Assembly: GCA_012934845.2 (NCBI GenBank)
Contig: WNNJ02002872.1
Span: 86,581 to 150,580, forward strand
Length of the DNA stretch: 64,000 nt
Origin: Pomphorhynchus laevis
Taxonomy: Eukaryota; Acanthocephala; Palaeacanthocephala; Echinorhynchida; Pomphorhynchidae
Direction of reading: 5' to 3'
The notes below the pieces were generated by a model. That model was not told the origin of the DNA and searched no databases. It saw only the letters and a program-made list of their open reading frames with translations. This document shows, piece after piece, positions 59,401 to 64,000 of this stretch; the stretch's first letter is position 1, and the number at the start of each line of letters is the position of its first letter. The position numbers and the translations under genes are program-made.

Positions 59401-60198
59401 ATAGCTGACTTGTTTTTAAGCTTTATAGAATATGAATTTGTTCATATTTACTTTTATACAAATTTAGATTTAGCTGATATTAAAATTACAAACAATTATA
59501 ATATGAAAGATAAAACTAATAAATAACTTTCGTCCAATGATATTTATTGTCCAATGATACGTTCGATGTGCTCTTGAATTGTACATGGCGTTTAAACATC
59601 GAGATGAATAATAAAATAAGAAATTATTGTTCACAAATTTAGTGAACAATAATGCAATAGTCTTTTATCAATAGATTCTTTTAAAGGAAATCTATCTCCA
59701 AAATATGACGAACAAAATGTGACGTCAACCTAAATTAAAAACGAAAATTGCTACGTATAAGCGTAACACTCGAAAAGGACTATTTCGATAGTCGAAAATT
59801 TGTAAACAATCATTTTATTTTTATTGTTTTTATTGATATTTAAACGACCTGTACAATATAAATGTTATAATATGTTAATATTTATAATATTAATACAAAT
59901 GAGTACTAAATGAATCTTATGATCCACATGTAATATAGCAAAGTATGGTGTTGACAGCATTTCGGAAGCGACATCAAAAATTCATGGCAAATTTTATTCA
60001 ATACGCTGAAGAATTTCTAGCTTTAGTGAATGGTTAGTTGGCAAACCACTTGAAAGTTAAGAAATAAGGTCACTGCATATTTTTAGAAAAAAAATATTAT
60101 TACATAATCAGTGTTTTAAAAATATACCTGCATAGTTTATCAATGGCTTCTTTTAAAGGAAATCTATCTCCACAATATGAACAAAATCTGACGTCTAC
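41210..60198 (-). CDS. DCTN4: Dynactin subunit 4 (p62), eleven exons, N-terminus missing
   Basis: Dynactin p62 sits at the pointed end of the dynactin complex that couples dynein to cargo. Eleven minus-strand exons join in phase to 416 codons plus TAA: 60198-60128, 57309-57167, 55297-55257, 55205-55092, 55046-54976, 54921-54832, 54765-54604, 50427-50373, 50319-50227, 47092-46913, 41440-41210. Family landmarks come in order: VDVRFCSYCGDRFP (human VDSHYCPSC region), CNTCKQCPHCQ and QCSYCHW (zinc-binding Cys), ELISYYRRE (LIEYY), RLRFDDK, RCHSCERF, FVIISIRNNVEY (VLLTLTNPVEN), IILPIDDFYIL (VVVPPKELVL) and VSQTVRFQI near the end. Human DCTN4 is 460 residues, so about 45 N-terminal residues are absent. 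It is highly diverged but frame and zinc ligands are kept. Introns are 45-66 bp or 1.9-5.5 kb, the long ones filled with retroelements. Confidence 0.85.
41505..41680. mobile_element. Two Naiad 3' tails joined tail to tail
   Basis: 41505-41645 is a plus-strand Naiad 3' end (to ACGTAGACTCAGTTAGTTGA). 41648-41680 is the same end inverted (AATCAGATTAGCTAACTAAG). This small inverted pair lies just inside the last DCTN4 intron. Confidence 0.7.
41915..42125 (+). other. GC-rich structured block before the Naiad copy
   Basis: The block stands out from AT-rich intron DNA. It contains AGTTTAGT/ACTAAACT with an 8-base loop, then GGTG-GCGA-CACC (a GNRA-capped stem), plus GATCT-TTAT-AGATC and GGTCGCGTAGCGCGTGG. 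It may be the 5' untranslated region of the Naiad element that begins about 40 bases later. No known RNA family is recognised. Confidence 0.4.
42282..42644 (+). CDS. N-terminal GIY-YIG endonuclease of Naiad element
   Basis: 120 codons: NNNCNCNTAGVVYLIQCTCG leads into LQYIGKTYQMLKTRFRQHIY, the GIY-YIG core (VYL...YIG) with the following Arg. Then KHMRLIGHDIKNCKLFIL and KEDFWIKTLNSMYPLGLND follow, the Glu-containing end of the fold. CTC and the H-x3-H-like KHMRLIGH may be the metal-binding positions typical of Penelope-type endonucleases. The upstream Cys-rich leader is one base out of frame here, but in frame in the copy at 62636-63454. The frame changes again after NDVVQ. Confidence 0.85.
   Translation: MFSLNINNNCNCNTAGVVYLIQCTCGLQYIGKTYQMLKTRFRQHIYNIQHNSQTIFHKHMRLIGHDIKNCKLFILEHIIEENTSILNQKLLEKEDFWIKTLNSMYPLGLNDVVQELAEVV
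42749..43363 (+). CDS. Naiad linker domain with CxC motif
   Basis: 204 codons starting MYINERLEILKQLL and ending at a stop after KIYNSLYNN. The middle reads GLLNNSKSKEIIGSDLSKYI. The CxC block is ETECNCKSLSFDKINEHIC (43181-43240) followed by THNLELIENCELRKLLSKG, the conserved Cys/His arrangement before the RT. The stop is caused by a small change; in the 58292 copy the same frame continues into the RT. Confidence 0.8.
   Translation: MYINERLEILKQLLSDNKLKDLYVNIRNFSKYIICSINQKLINDYDSLSCIIDSYCNTKYYNRTINVNNNNRKYTLTINFINKCIDNINIAGLLNNSKSKEIIGSDLSKYIPKIRYKLLPPLGRKICNYNNELKSICNDNIKNIMETECNCKSLSFDKINEHICTHNLELIENCELRKLLSKGYKYRLNNNNDKNKIYNSLYNN
43506..44523 (+). pseudogene. Naiad reverse transcriptase, interrupted
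   Basis: Open pieces 43506-43802 (DKASNNFVFICKKLYYD to YWNPKLQ) and 44164-44523 ([49 protein letters not shown]) are joined by interrupted sequence. That sequence has CTLKPLSVYMNKILK and TYDFSTLYTNLDLVDIK. YIDD is at about 44390-44401. Motif A Asp (YDF) and the YIDD pair are all readable in the sequence. Confidence 0.8.
44920..44994 (+). ncRNA. Conserved structured block in the Naiad 3' tail
   Basis: CTGCTATG (44921-44928) pairs with CATAGCAG (44963-44970), 8 bp. GAGTTAGAGG (44939-44948) pairs with CCTCTAATTC (44984-44993), 10 bp with one G-U. The order A-B-A'-B' means the helices interlock as a pseudoknot if both form. The inverted copy at 19090-19190 keeps both, with a change to a wobble pair in helix B. 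Diverged copies near 10030 and 20340 lose much of the pairing. This may be a recognition signal for the element's RT. Confidence 0.45.
45415..45620. repeat. Long palindromic element with hammerhead-like arms, copy 2
   Basis: TGATAAAGAATTATTGGAGC at the left end matches the complement of the right end (GCTTTAATAATTTTTTATCA). The arms continue as GGATTAAAATTTTATTTGAT and GTTAGCGAAATATC. Each arm has the hairpin CTAAC...GTTAG followed by GAAA or GAAC, but the CTGANGA part is decayed (CTGGGAA, CTAAAAA). Same family as 40240-40440, flanked by similar TAGTTGATAATGA sequence. A 60-codon ORF here is incidental. Confidence 0.6.
45621..46059. other. Intron spacer
   Basis: AT-rich part of the last DCTN4 intron. 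No feature is recognised. Confidence 0.4.
46060..46600 (-). mobile_element. Naiad 3' tails, two minus-strand copies
   Basis: 46070-46175 and 46324-46580 both read, on the minus strand, the 3' UTR with TCATTTTT/AAATTTCAATTTTTT and the AACAAAACATAATAATGC-complement. The second has the terminal TCAGCTAACTGAGTCTACGT and the start of the structured block. They are separated by about 150 bp of other sequence. Confidence 0.7.
46913..47092 (-). CDS. DCTN4: DCTN4 exon (tenth visible)
   Basis: 180 bp, phase 0 to phase 0, acceptor GCTTAG, donor GTGAGC. Reads IILPIDDFYILPSSEY to LPDFVQRKNNTISLKFELIK, matching the VVVPPKELVL to FRKANKVGIFIKV part of human DCTN4. Confidence 0.85.
47093..50226 (-). other. 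DCTN4 intron (3.1 kb)
   Basis: Very AT-rich, with a family of imperfect repeats (47930-49110) and TA-rich simple sequence near 48380-48440 and 49140-49300. No coding element is recognised. Confidence 0.7.
47930..49110 (+). repeat. Imperfect repeat family in a DCTN4 intron
   Basis: A module with ATTATTTATTTTACAA, TATCAAGGATTATT and GTATAATTTATCTCTTTAAT occurs at 47930-48080 and 48810-48960. A second module (TTTTAGAAACATTGAAAAT to AAAATAGGTGTC) occurs at 48720-48797 and 48980-49058, about 262 bp apart. Part of the first module recurs at 49060-49110. Confidence 0.65.
50227..50319 (-). CDS. DCTN4: DCTN4 exon (ninth visible)
   Basis: 93 bp, 31 codons, phase 0 to 0: KFVIISIRNNVEYVQKIN then DPEFSNSQ, matching VLLTLTNPVENLTHVTL in human DCTN4. 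Donor GTAACA. Confidence 0.85.
50373..50427 (-). CDS. DCTN4: DCTN4 exon (eighth visible)
   Basis: 55 bp after acceptor ATTTAG, donor GTATGT, followed by a 53-bp intron. Completes Arg of VAR and reads SCVPVCKLIKLQTENNGV, matching the NYIPEVRIMSIPNL region. Confidence 0.75.
50676..51020 (-). mobile_element. Penelope-like tail copies with hammerhead-like core
   Basis: Two copies of a module that reads on the minus strand: GATGATG, hairpin GAACAC-ATT-GTGTTC, GAAA, TTTGAATAAA, then TTGATTGTCCAGCTG. In the copy at 50707-50743 the core is an exact CTGATGA ... GAAA with one extra T before the hairpin; the copy at 50936-50965 has ATGATGA. Hammerheads of this size with short stem III are known from Penelope-like elements. 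Confidence 0.6.
51021..51776 (-). repeat. 390-bp tandem duplication of a Penelope-like terminal unit
   Basis: 51021-51410 and 51411-51776 are nearly identical direct repeats beginning TTAATTAATATTAATATTAT. Each contains the inverted TTTGATG-CTC-ATCAAAG, the CAGCTGGACAATCAAAAA end, a hammerhead-like core (CCGATGA, hairpin, GAAA) and CGATACATATCG. Tandem repetition of the terminal unit is how Penelope-like pseudo-LTRs are arranged. Confidence 0.75.
51777..52110 (-). mobile_element. 3' region of C-terminal-endonuclease Penelope-like element, copy 1
   Basis: The same non-coding sequence recurs at 56219-56530: AACAAAACAAAAACAATTAG, TACAATTGAAATTTCAGA, CATAACCTCCAGTGTTGCCC and GGGCAAAGTTTATACTACA. 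At 56.6 kb it directly follows a GIY-YIG remnant on the minus strand. Here it leads on the minus strand into the hammerhead-like unit at 51.6 kb. Confidence 0.6.
52260..52541 (-). mobile_element. LINE tail with tRNA-like 3' segment, copy 2
   Basis: On the minus strand a 75-codon frame (52264-52491) reads RLWGTWAISGLVFFSRG, EQRLRFLKLFVSRLPSIVR, then KDPGWFSQKAACWIGWG. The last part overlaps a tRNA-like stretch (52280-52341) with TGGTTCAGTCAG and a GGGGG/CCCCC T-arm around CTCAAAT. The block is strikingly GC-rich for this intron and is an inverted partner of 53120-53565. Confidence 0.65.
52542..52668 (+). repeat. Direct repeat beside the LINE tails
   Basis: TTTATATTTTTCG, CTTGTAAATAATTCGAAGAA and GGAAAATTAAGTGGTTTGAA recur at 53566-53650 in the same direction, though the LINE pieces before them are inverted relative to each other. 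Confidence 0.65.
53120..53565 (+). mobile_element. LINE coding tail, plus-strand copy
   Basis: Frames read VVFYGTPATKQKLKRLACYA, SRVKYLGFTVTVNWSAKPDL, KRARWALKRAQHLSLKG, RLWGTWAISGLVFFSIG and RFLKLLVSRLPSIVR. The KYLGxTVT box places it just after the RT palm of a LINE. A stop interrupts the frame after LDRL. It ends before the tRNA-like segment present in the other two copies. Confidence 0.6.
53720..53860 (+). mobile_element. Plus-strand Penelope-like tail with decayed hammerhead core
   Basis: CTGATGA (53774-53780) is followed by a small ACAC-AGTT-GTGT hairpin. After it come AATGTGAATAAA, TTTTGATTATCCAACAG and GACAATGAGAATCC, the order of the 50.7-51.6 kb units in the other orientation. GAAA is not kept. 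Confidence 0.5.
53861..54470. other. DCTN4 intron remainder
   Basis: A 65-codon plus-strand ORF at 54224 contains a donor-like CCG|GTAAGT, but no acceptor or homology supports an exon. Otherwise AT-rich. Confidence 0.4.
54473..54516. repeat. Perfect 18-bp inverted repeat
   Basis: ATTATCCACTGCCACACA and its reverse complement flank an 8-base loop, preceded by another ATTCACTGCCACA. It lies 88 bases downstream of a DCTN4 exon in that gene's direction. Possible small palindromic element. Confidence 0.65.
54604..54765 (-). CDS. DCTN4: DCTN4 exon (seventh visible)
   Basis: 162 bp; reads QMYGSLTEKVNQTKDLQIVP, LSARLARRCHSCERFVLKVE and KLPQMKIKRVA, ending in phase 2 before GTAAGA. It aligns with the [20 protein letters not shown] part of human DCTN4, with the C-x2-C kept. 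Confidence 0.85.
54832..54921 (-). CDS. DCTN4: DCTN4 exon (sixth visible)
   Basis: 90 bp; reads EQPIELREPAKTTSFNG then VPEFVLKCTNAN. Phase requires the donor GA|GTGTAA joined to acceptor CTAAG; the nearby GTAAGT donor would break the frame. Poorly conserved region of the family. Confidence 0.65.
54976..55046 (-). CDS. DCTN4: DCTN4 exon (fifth visible)
   Basis: 71 bp between acceptor TTCAAG and donor GTTTAC; reads ARMKVFQPLMLKGIIPTYNK, TDQ. Preceded by a 45-bp intron. Confidence 0.7.
55092..55205 (-). CDS. DCTN4: DCTN4 exon (fourth visible)
   Basis: 114 bp, 38 codons, phase 0 to 0: IQELISYYRRESSIHRLLYD, DRKKLYG and RLRFDDK, matching KLIEYYQQL...ERDRKKL and LAFSDK in human DCTN4. Confidence 0.88.
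55257..55297 (-). CDS. DCTN4: DCTN4 micro-exon (third visible)
   Basis: 41 bp: two bases finish the codon of the previous exon (ACT G|AA), then PNWGTLHCTYNDH, donor GTAACA. It bridges phases 1 and 0 between its neighbours and supplies the conserved Trp (human SGGW). Confidence 0.7.
55415..55454. repeat. Hairpin, 16-bp arms with one mismatch
   Basis: GACGTCAAAAGCATTG, 8-base loop, CAATGCTTTCGACGTC. Confidence 0.65.
56219..56870 (-). mobile_element. Penelope-like element with C-terminal GIY-YIG remnant, copy 2
   Basis: Minus strand: KFIKCGITQNPTVNYQS in one frame, then YVGQIRRHLRDRLLEQARTY and KCAVVQHARTA in another (56593-56709). YVGQxRRxLRxRLxEH followed by A-V-x-x-H is the second half of a GIY-YIG domain of the canonical, C-terminal type. 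It differs from the Naiad domain (YIGKTYQMLKTRF). The non-coding 3' region follows (56530 down to 56219), shared with 51777-52110. Confidence 0.6.
56861..57003. repeat. Arm of a ~145-bp inverted repeat
   Basis: TTGACTGTCCAGCTATTTTT through AATGAGCATCTTTGATATAT to AATAAAGTGAAAATC matches the reverse complement of 57960-58105 with few changes. The two arms flank a DCTN4 exon. The CCAGCT end is that of the hammerhead-bearing units. Confidence 0.8.
57167..57309 (-). CDS. DCTN4: DCTN4 exon (second visible), zinc-binding
   Basis: 143 bp: CNTCKQCPHCQSAVFDF, then LQQCSYCHWLNEE, ending in phase 1 (ACT G|GTAAGC). Matches NRCANCFDCPGC and YYLACGFCRWTS of human DCTN4, with six Cys kept. Confidence 0.9.
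57960..58105. repeat. Second arm of the ~145-bp inverted repeat
   Basis: Reverse complement of 56861-57003, from TTTCACTTTATTAAATG to TAGCTGGACAATCAATAAAA. It lies at the start of the Naiad block. Confidence 0.8.
58110..59525 (+). mobile_element. Naiad-type element, linker plus RT, best coding copy
   Basis: After a scrambled start (58130-58235) the copy runs from the CxC linker through the RT to just past motif B ([18 protein letters not shown], interrupted). It then breaks at about 59447 into small rearranged pieces (TNLDLADIK and ITNNYNMKDKTNK, 59455-59525). It lies in a DCTN4 intron, opposite to that gene. Confidence 0.85.
58292..59164 (+). CDS. Naiad CxC linker and RT N-terminal half, 290 codons open
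   Basis: The longest unbroken Naiad frame here. METECNCKSLSFDKINEHIC (CxC linker), GYKYRLNNNNDKNKIYNS, INSESSNISKIKIWKDYIF, then RT: DKASNNFVFICKKLYYD, ILYWNPKLHKNPIKPRF, CTLKPLSVYMNKILKVIK and KHYFSINSTKEFLEQT, and motif A TYDFSTLY. A two-base change at FSTLY ends the frame two residues after the catalytic Asp region. The extended segment between DKAS and YWNPKLH may contain the insertion in the fingers known for this clade. Confidence 0.85.
   Translation: METECNCKSLSFDKINEHICTHNLELIENCELRKLLSKGYKYRLNNNNDKNKIYNSLYNNLNDYFSKLINSESSNISKIKIWKDYIFDKIKNKMKITNNYKRKDKINKDMYKELTKLKDNYIITTIDKASNNFVFICKKLYYDILMKEVNSNDLNVNPTYERSELSLETIITSHCSIMDKKGIKVELDNKTIPILYWNPKLHKNPIKPRFICSAFKCTLKPLSVYMNKILKVIKAHFKKYCKVIEINTGIKHYFSINSTKEFLEQTKGINFQNINTYDFSTLYKSRFSRY
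59530..60127 (-). other. DCTN4 intron part with decayed exon copy
   Basis: Mixed-composition intron between the Naiad block and the first visible DCTN4 exon. It holds the duplicated exon remnant at 59655-59730 and otherwise no feature. Confidence 0.5.
59655..59730 (-). pseudogene. DCTN4: Decayed duplicate of a DCTN4 exon
   Basis: The minus strand parallels the exon at 60128-60198: VDVTFCSS then a shifted FGDRFPLKES and IDKR. The flanking CGTATAA and TAGGTTGACGTCA match too. The second Cys of the pair is lost and small insertions shift the frame, so it is unlikely to be used. It is downstream of the good exon in the direction of transcription. Confidence 0.65.
60128..60198 (-). CDS. DCTN4: DCTN4 exon (first visible), zinc-binding
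   Basis: 71 bp after acceptor TTTTAG; reads VDVRFCSYCGDRFPLKEAID, KLC and ends in phase 2 (AG|GTATAT), so the Arg codon is completed by the next exon to give KLCRCNTCKQC. Aligns residue for residue with [20 protein letters not shown] of human DCTN4. Confidence 0.85.
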
Positions 60199-60199
60199 C

Positions 60200-61000
60200 T
60201 AAAATGAAAATTCCTACGTATAAACTTCAAGATGTTATAGTGTAAAAACGCAAACTACAGATTACGTAAATAAAATGTAGTGGCGAAACTATCGCCAAAC
60301 ATGCGCTTATTTGACAAAGGTGTGCAGTTCCGCCACTTACGAAAAAGTCATATTTAATTTAATAATAATTATTATTAATAATAATTAATAAAAAATTAAA
60401 TTTATTAATTATTAATAATTAATAAATTATTATTAATAATAATTTTTATTTAATTATTAAATAAAAAAAAATTAATTATTTTTAAATTATTTATAAAATA
60501 ACTATTAATTAAATTTTTAATTAATAGTTAATAACTTAAATTTTGTAATATTGTATTTAGATTTTTGACATGCATTGCACATCCTTTACATTATCGGTAA
60601 ATAACAATACATTGTTCAATAAAAAATAAATTTAGTAAGGACAAAATAAAGCAACTTTATTAAATTTTCTTAATTTTTAACATTTAACAAATTGACACCT
60701 CAGACAATCAACTCTTTTTTGGACGGTTACAGCTAATCAGCTCATCGAATACGAATATCGATAGGCTACTAACGTTGCATTCTGTTTTAAAGGTAACACA
60801 AATACAGTTTATATAATAAGATACAAGTATTTAACTGATAAAATATTAATATTGATATTAATATTAATATTGATATTTATAAATAATAAATATTATTAAT
60901 AATAATATTATTATTAATATTAATATTTTGTATTGAAATTTATTAATAAGAATTATAAATTTATTATTTATAAGAAATTAATATTCTTATTACTATAAGA
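60200..61000. other. Upstream of visible DCTN4 exons
   Basis: AT-rich, with a long run of TTAATAATTATT-type sequence (60350-60540). A short hairpin TGGCGA/TCGCCA occurs near 60281. The missing DCTN4 N-terminal exon may lie here or beyond; the one candidate (60699-60830) has an in-frame TGA. Confidence 0.4.
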
Positions 61001-61004
61001 ATAT

Positions 61005-61420
61005 TAATATTCTAACGCTTCTTTAATATCTGCTAAACTAAATTTGTATAAAGCGTACTAAAATCGTAATTATATTTTGAAAATTTATTCCTTGTGTGTG
61101 TTCTAAAAATTATTTTATAGAATTGATACTGAAATAGTGTTTTATACCAGTATTACTTTCTATTACCCTACAATTTATCTTAAGGTGTATTTTTATTACT
61201 TCAAGTATTTTATTCATCTAAACAGAAAGTGGTTTTAATGTACATTTAAACGCACTACATATAAACCTAGGTTTTATTGAATTTTTATCTAATTTTGGAT
61301 TCCAATATAATATAGGTGTAGTTTTATTATCTGATTCAACCTTTATACCCTTTTTATCCATTAAAGAACAGTGACTTGTAATAATTGTTTCCAAACATAA
61401 GGTTAATTTATATTTCTTAT
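61005..61420 (-). mobile_element. Naiad-type RT fragment, minus strand
   Basis: Minus strand reads CSLMDKKGIKVE, NKTTPILYWNPK, FICSAFKCTLKPLSV and NTGIKHYFSI to FSTLYTNLV-like motif A, with changes. 5' and 3' ends are cut. Confidence 0.7.
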
Positions 61421-61446
61421 TAATTTATTAAGAAGAAATTAATTTT

Positions 61447-61880
61447 CTATATAAGAATATAATATATAATATAATATATTCTTATATTCTTTCTTATACA
61501 ACTTAGCCTTTCATATTCGTTAATTAATTTTTGATTTATTAAACAAATGATATTTTTAGATAAACTTCTTATATTTTCATAAAGATCTTTTAGGTTATTA
61601 TCTATTAAAAGTTGTTTTAATATTTCCAATTGTTCATTTATATACATATCTTTTTTAATATTTTAAGTCTATTTTTAATTTATATTAAATTATAATTAAT
61701 TTTTAATTATCTTCAGATAAGAATTTGATTAACACCATTAATAATTTGAATAATTATCTTAATTTGAAAGAATTAATTCGTTTAATTTTTATAAATGTTT
61801 AAATCGACTTAATCTTTGATTTATTGAATAAATGACTTCTTTAGGAAACATTTTTAACTTATTATCTCTTAAACGTTGTT
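61447..61880 (-). mobile_element. Naiad linker fragments, minus strand
   Basis: ORF 61447-61647 reads MYINEQLEILKQLLIDNNLK, DLYENIRSLSKNIICL. A more decayed repeat of the same part lies at 61800-61880. Both are short truncated pieces. Confidence 0.7.
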
Positions 61881-61892
61881 AAAATCAAACGT

Positions 61893-62312
61893 TCCATAAC
61901 CTCATTTTGGCAGCACTAGTTGCAGCGAACTTTACTTTGAGAAGTAAATTTCTTTTACTTAATTTGATTAATTTGATTTTTAAACACCATTAATAATTTG
62001 AATAAATTTGTAATAATATATAATAAAGATCCTCAAAGTATAAATTACAAATTATATTAAAATAACACTATAAAAATAGCAGCAATTGCGTCCCAAGAAA
62101 TTCGTCAAAGGCGGAATTAATTGCTAATTAAATTTGACTTCTTAAAAAGTCAAATTGATTAAAAATTCGAAATTAAAAAAAATATACAGAAGTAAAACAA
62201 CGTTCTAGAACCTCATTTTTGCAGCAATCATTGCAGCGAACTTTGAGGCAATATCTACAAAAGTAAAGCCACGCGATAGAACACCATCTTTTACAGCTAC
62301 ACTTGTAGAGAA
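61893..62312 (+). repeat. Three imperfect direct repeats
   Basis: CGTTCCATAACCTCATTTTGG (61895), CGTTCTAGAACCTCATTTTT (62202) and GCGATAGAACACCATCTTTT (62273) are each followed by a GCAGC-ACT/ATT-TGCAGCGAACTT-type or related stretch. The array period is irregular. Function unknown. Confidence 0.5.
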
Positions 62313-62630
62313 CACAACTGTCAGTATTCATTGGATATTGTTAGCATTAAAAGCCAAGTTGATAATAAACATCTGAAAGTGTCGTTTAATCCTCAGAAAA
62401 ATTATCAGGAGCACAATAAAAACAGTGCAAATCGATTATTAAAAAGACAAAGCGTATTTTTATTTCATATTCATTGAAAATTAATAAATATAAAAAACGC
62501 ATGTTTAGAATAGTATCATCTTAATCTTGAATCATACAATTCAGATTTTAATTGTAAAACTAACATTTGAATAATTCACTAAATTTTATAAATTCAATTT
62601 TAGTCCCAATTATCAACATAGATTTAATTG
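62313..62630. other. Spacer
   Basis: AT-rich with no recognised feature. Confidence 0.4.
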
Positions 62631-62635
62631 TTTTA

Positions 62636-63454
62636 CTAAAAGGTTAAAACCGTATGTACCACACCAAAAGGTATTGCAGTTACAATAGCATTGTATTGTA
62701 ATTTCTTACTATTAACATAGTATTTTGTATTACAATAACTGTCTATTATACAACTTAGCCTATCATAGTCGTTAATTAATTTTTGATTTATTGAACATAT
62801 GATATCTTTAGAAAAACTTCTTATATTTACATAAAGATCTTTTAGCTTATTATCTCTTAAAAGTTGTTTTAATATTTCTAATCGTTCATTTATATACATA
62901 TCTTTTTTAATATTTTTAACTCTATTTTTCCTATTCCTTTTATCACCATGACTTCTTGGTTTGCGTTTAACCGGATTATTATAATATAGTTGTTTATTAT
63001 GTATTATACTACTTCTGCCAATTCCTTGTACCACGTCATTCAATCCTAATGGGTACATGGAATTAAGCGTTTTAATCCAAAAATCTTCTTTTTCTAATAG
63101 TTTTTGATTTAATATTGAAATGTTTTCTTCGATAATATGTTCTAAAATAAATAATTTACAGTTTTTAATATCATGTCCTATTAATCTCATATGTTTATGA
63201 AATATAGTTTGACTATTATGCTGTATATTATATATGTGTTGCCTAAACCTAGTTTTTAACATTTGATATGTTTTTCCTATATATTGCAATCCACATGTAC
63301 ATTGTATAAGATACACTACACCTGCGGTATTGCAGTTACAATTATTATTAATATTTAATGAAAAACATTTGTTTGTCGTATTACTTACGATACAATTATT
63401 ATTTATAACATCACAAACTATACAATTTTTTCTGTTACATTTAAAGATCTTAAA
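62636..63454 (-). CDS. Naiad GIY-YIG endonuclease plus linker, open frame
   Basis: The minus-strand frame is open for 272 codons from 63454. It starts with a Cys-rich leader CNRKNCIVCDVINNNC, NKCFSLNINNNCNCNTAG, then GVVYLIQCTCGLQYIGKT, YQMLKTRFRQHIYNIQ, the end of the domain at KEDFWIKTLNSMYPLGLND and a very basic linker (KRKPRSHGDKRNRKNRVK). MYINERLEILKQLL follows. The last ~20 residues diverge where a second, decayed start of the endonuclease (near 62650-62690) is fused on. This is the best view of the N-terminal organisation of the element; the first in-frame ATG is at 63316, inside the domain, so the true start is not certain. Confidence 0.85.
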   Translation of the reverse strand, partial: FKIFKCNRKNCIVCDVINNNCIVSNTTNKCFSLNINNNCNCNTAGVVYLIQCTCGLQYIGKTYQMLKTRFRQHIYNIQHNSQTIFHKHMRLIGHDIKNCKLFILEHIIEENISILNQKLLEKEDFWIKTLNSMYPLGLNDVVQGIGRSSIIHNKQLYYNNPVKRKPRSHGDKRNRKNRVKNIKKDMYINERLEILKQLLRDNKLKDLYVNIRSFSKDIICSINQKLINDYDRLSCIIDSYCNTKYYVNSKKLQYNAIVTAIPFGVVHTVLTF

Positions 63455-63695
63455 TTAAAAGAACTTAAGGACTTTCGTATTTATCCAATCTGATTGAGTA
63501 CATTTAATACTATAATAAATACTACGATATAATCTACTTGTTCAACAGCAACATGTTAAGAAGGAGCTTTTGTTCCACAAAAACTATTTTTTATAAAAAG
63601 ATAAAAACCGTATGTAAGAAATGCAATAAAGTTCCTGCATTCACTTTCAATAAAGCAATTAATACATAAGAAAGATATAAATATAACTTCCACAA

Positions 63696-63890
63696 TCTTA
63701 GCTCATTATTAAAAGCACCAAAACTACGAAGAACTCAATACCTTCAAATATATGATGATAGCGATTGATCTAATCTATATAATATTATATTTTTATATAT
63801 AAATATATATGTCTTAACTCATTATTGAAAGCACTAAAACTACGAAGAACTCAATACCTTAAAAATATGATGATAGCGATTGATCTAATT
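63696..63890 (+). repeat. Two direct repeats of about 75 bp
   Basis: CTCATTATTAAAAGCACCAA at 63700 and CTCATTATTGAAAGCACTAA at 63818 both continue with ACTACGAAGAACTCAATACC and ATGATGATAGCGATTGATCT. The period is about 118 bp, near the window edge, so a longer array may follow. Confidence 0.75.
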
Positions 63891-64000
63891 TAAGTTTAAT
63901 TAAAAATTAAATAATAATTTAAATTAAATTAAATATTAATTAAATTAATAATTTAATTAATTATCTAATTCATACTAATTAGTGTTTTAATCTTAAAATT

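Noticed and set aside
60699-60830. N-terminal DCTN4 exon on the minus strand (FVFDELISCNRPKKS then LSE before GTGTCA)
   Set aside because: The exon end has the right phase and sits where the family has Cys then SHE, but an in-frame TGA lies at the expected Cys and no start is visible. A selenocysteine reading is unsupported, so I left it out.

Overview
The window is AT-rich invertebrate DNA with intron-bearing host genes and dense retroelement remains. A Zic/odd-paired zinc-finger gene of arthropod style (long C-x4-C knuckle in finger 5), very short AT-rich introns and LINE/Penelope families common in arthropods suggest an arthropod. The species cannot be read from the sequence.

Layout. 1-6.5 kb is a pile of retroelement pieces: Penelope-like (Naiad-type) RT fragments, LINE tails, and a LINE with a restriction-like endonuclease. 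It also holds an unrecognised ~300-codon ORF with two in-frame 91-codon repeats (4977-5879). 6.5-11.64 kb is the left arm of a ~5 kb inverted repeat whose right arm is 34.36-39.7 kb. The ~22.7 kb between the arms holds a Zic/opa gene in three coding exons (14260-21466, +; 465 aa, five C2H2 fingers). It also holds two larger copies and one tail of the endonuclease-bearing LINE, and a perfect 13-bp minisatellite (33607-34095). From 41.2 to 60.2 kb the minus strand carries eleven exons of dynactin subunit 4 (DCTN4/p62), identified by conserved order and splice phase. They give 416 residues to a stop; only the N-terminal ~45 residues are not found. Four DCTN4 introns are 1.9-2.8 kb or 3.1-5.5 kb and loaded with mobile DNA, while the others are 45-66 bp.

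Mobile DNA. Two Penelope-like clades coexist. The Naiad type has GIY-YIG before the CxC linker and the RT; its most complete copy (42.1-45.2 kb) sits inside the last DCTN4 intron, and its tail can form two interlocking helices. A second type has a C-terminal GIY-YIG remnant (56.6 kb) and tails with hammerhead-ribozyme-like cores (50.7-51.6 and 53.8 kb). Palindromic elements at 22.4, 40.3 and 45.5 kb carry similar cores. Three LINE lineages are represented, one with a tRNA-like 3' segment.

Most element copies are 5'- or 3'-truncated or frameshifted. The two host genes look intact where visible. Exon borders were set by eye from splice sites and reading phase; element borders are approximate.
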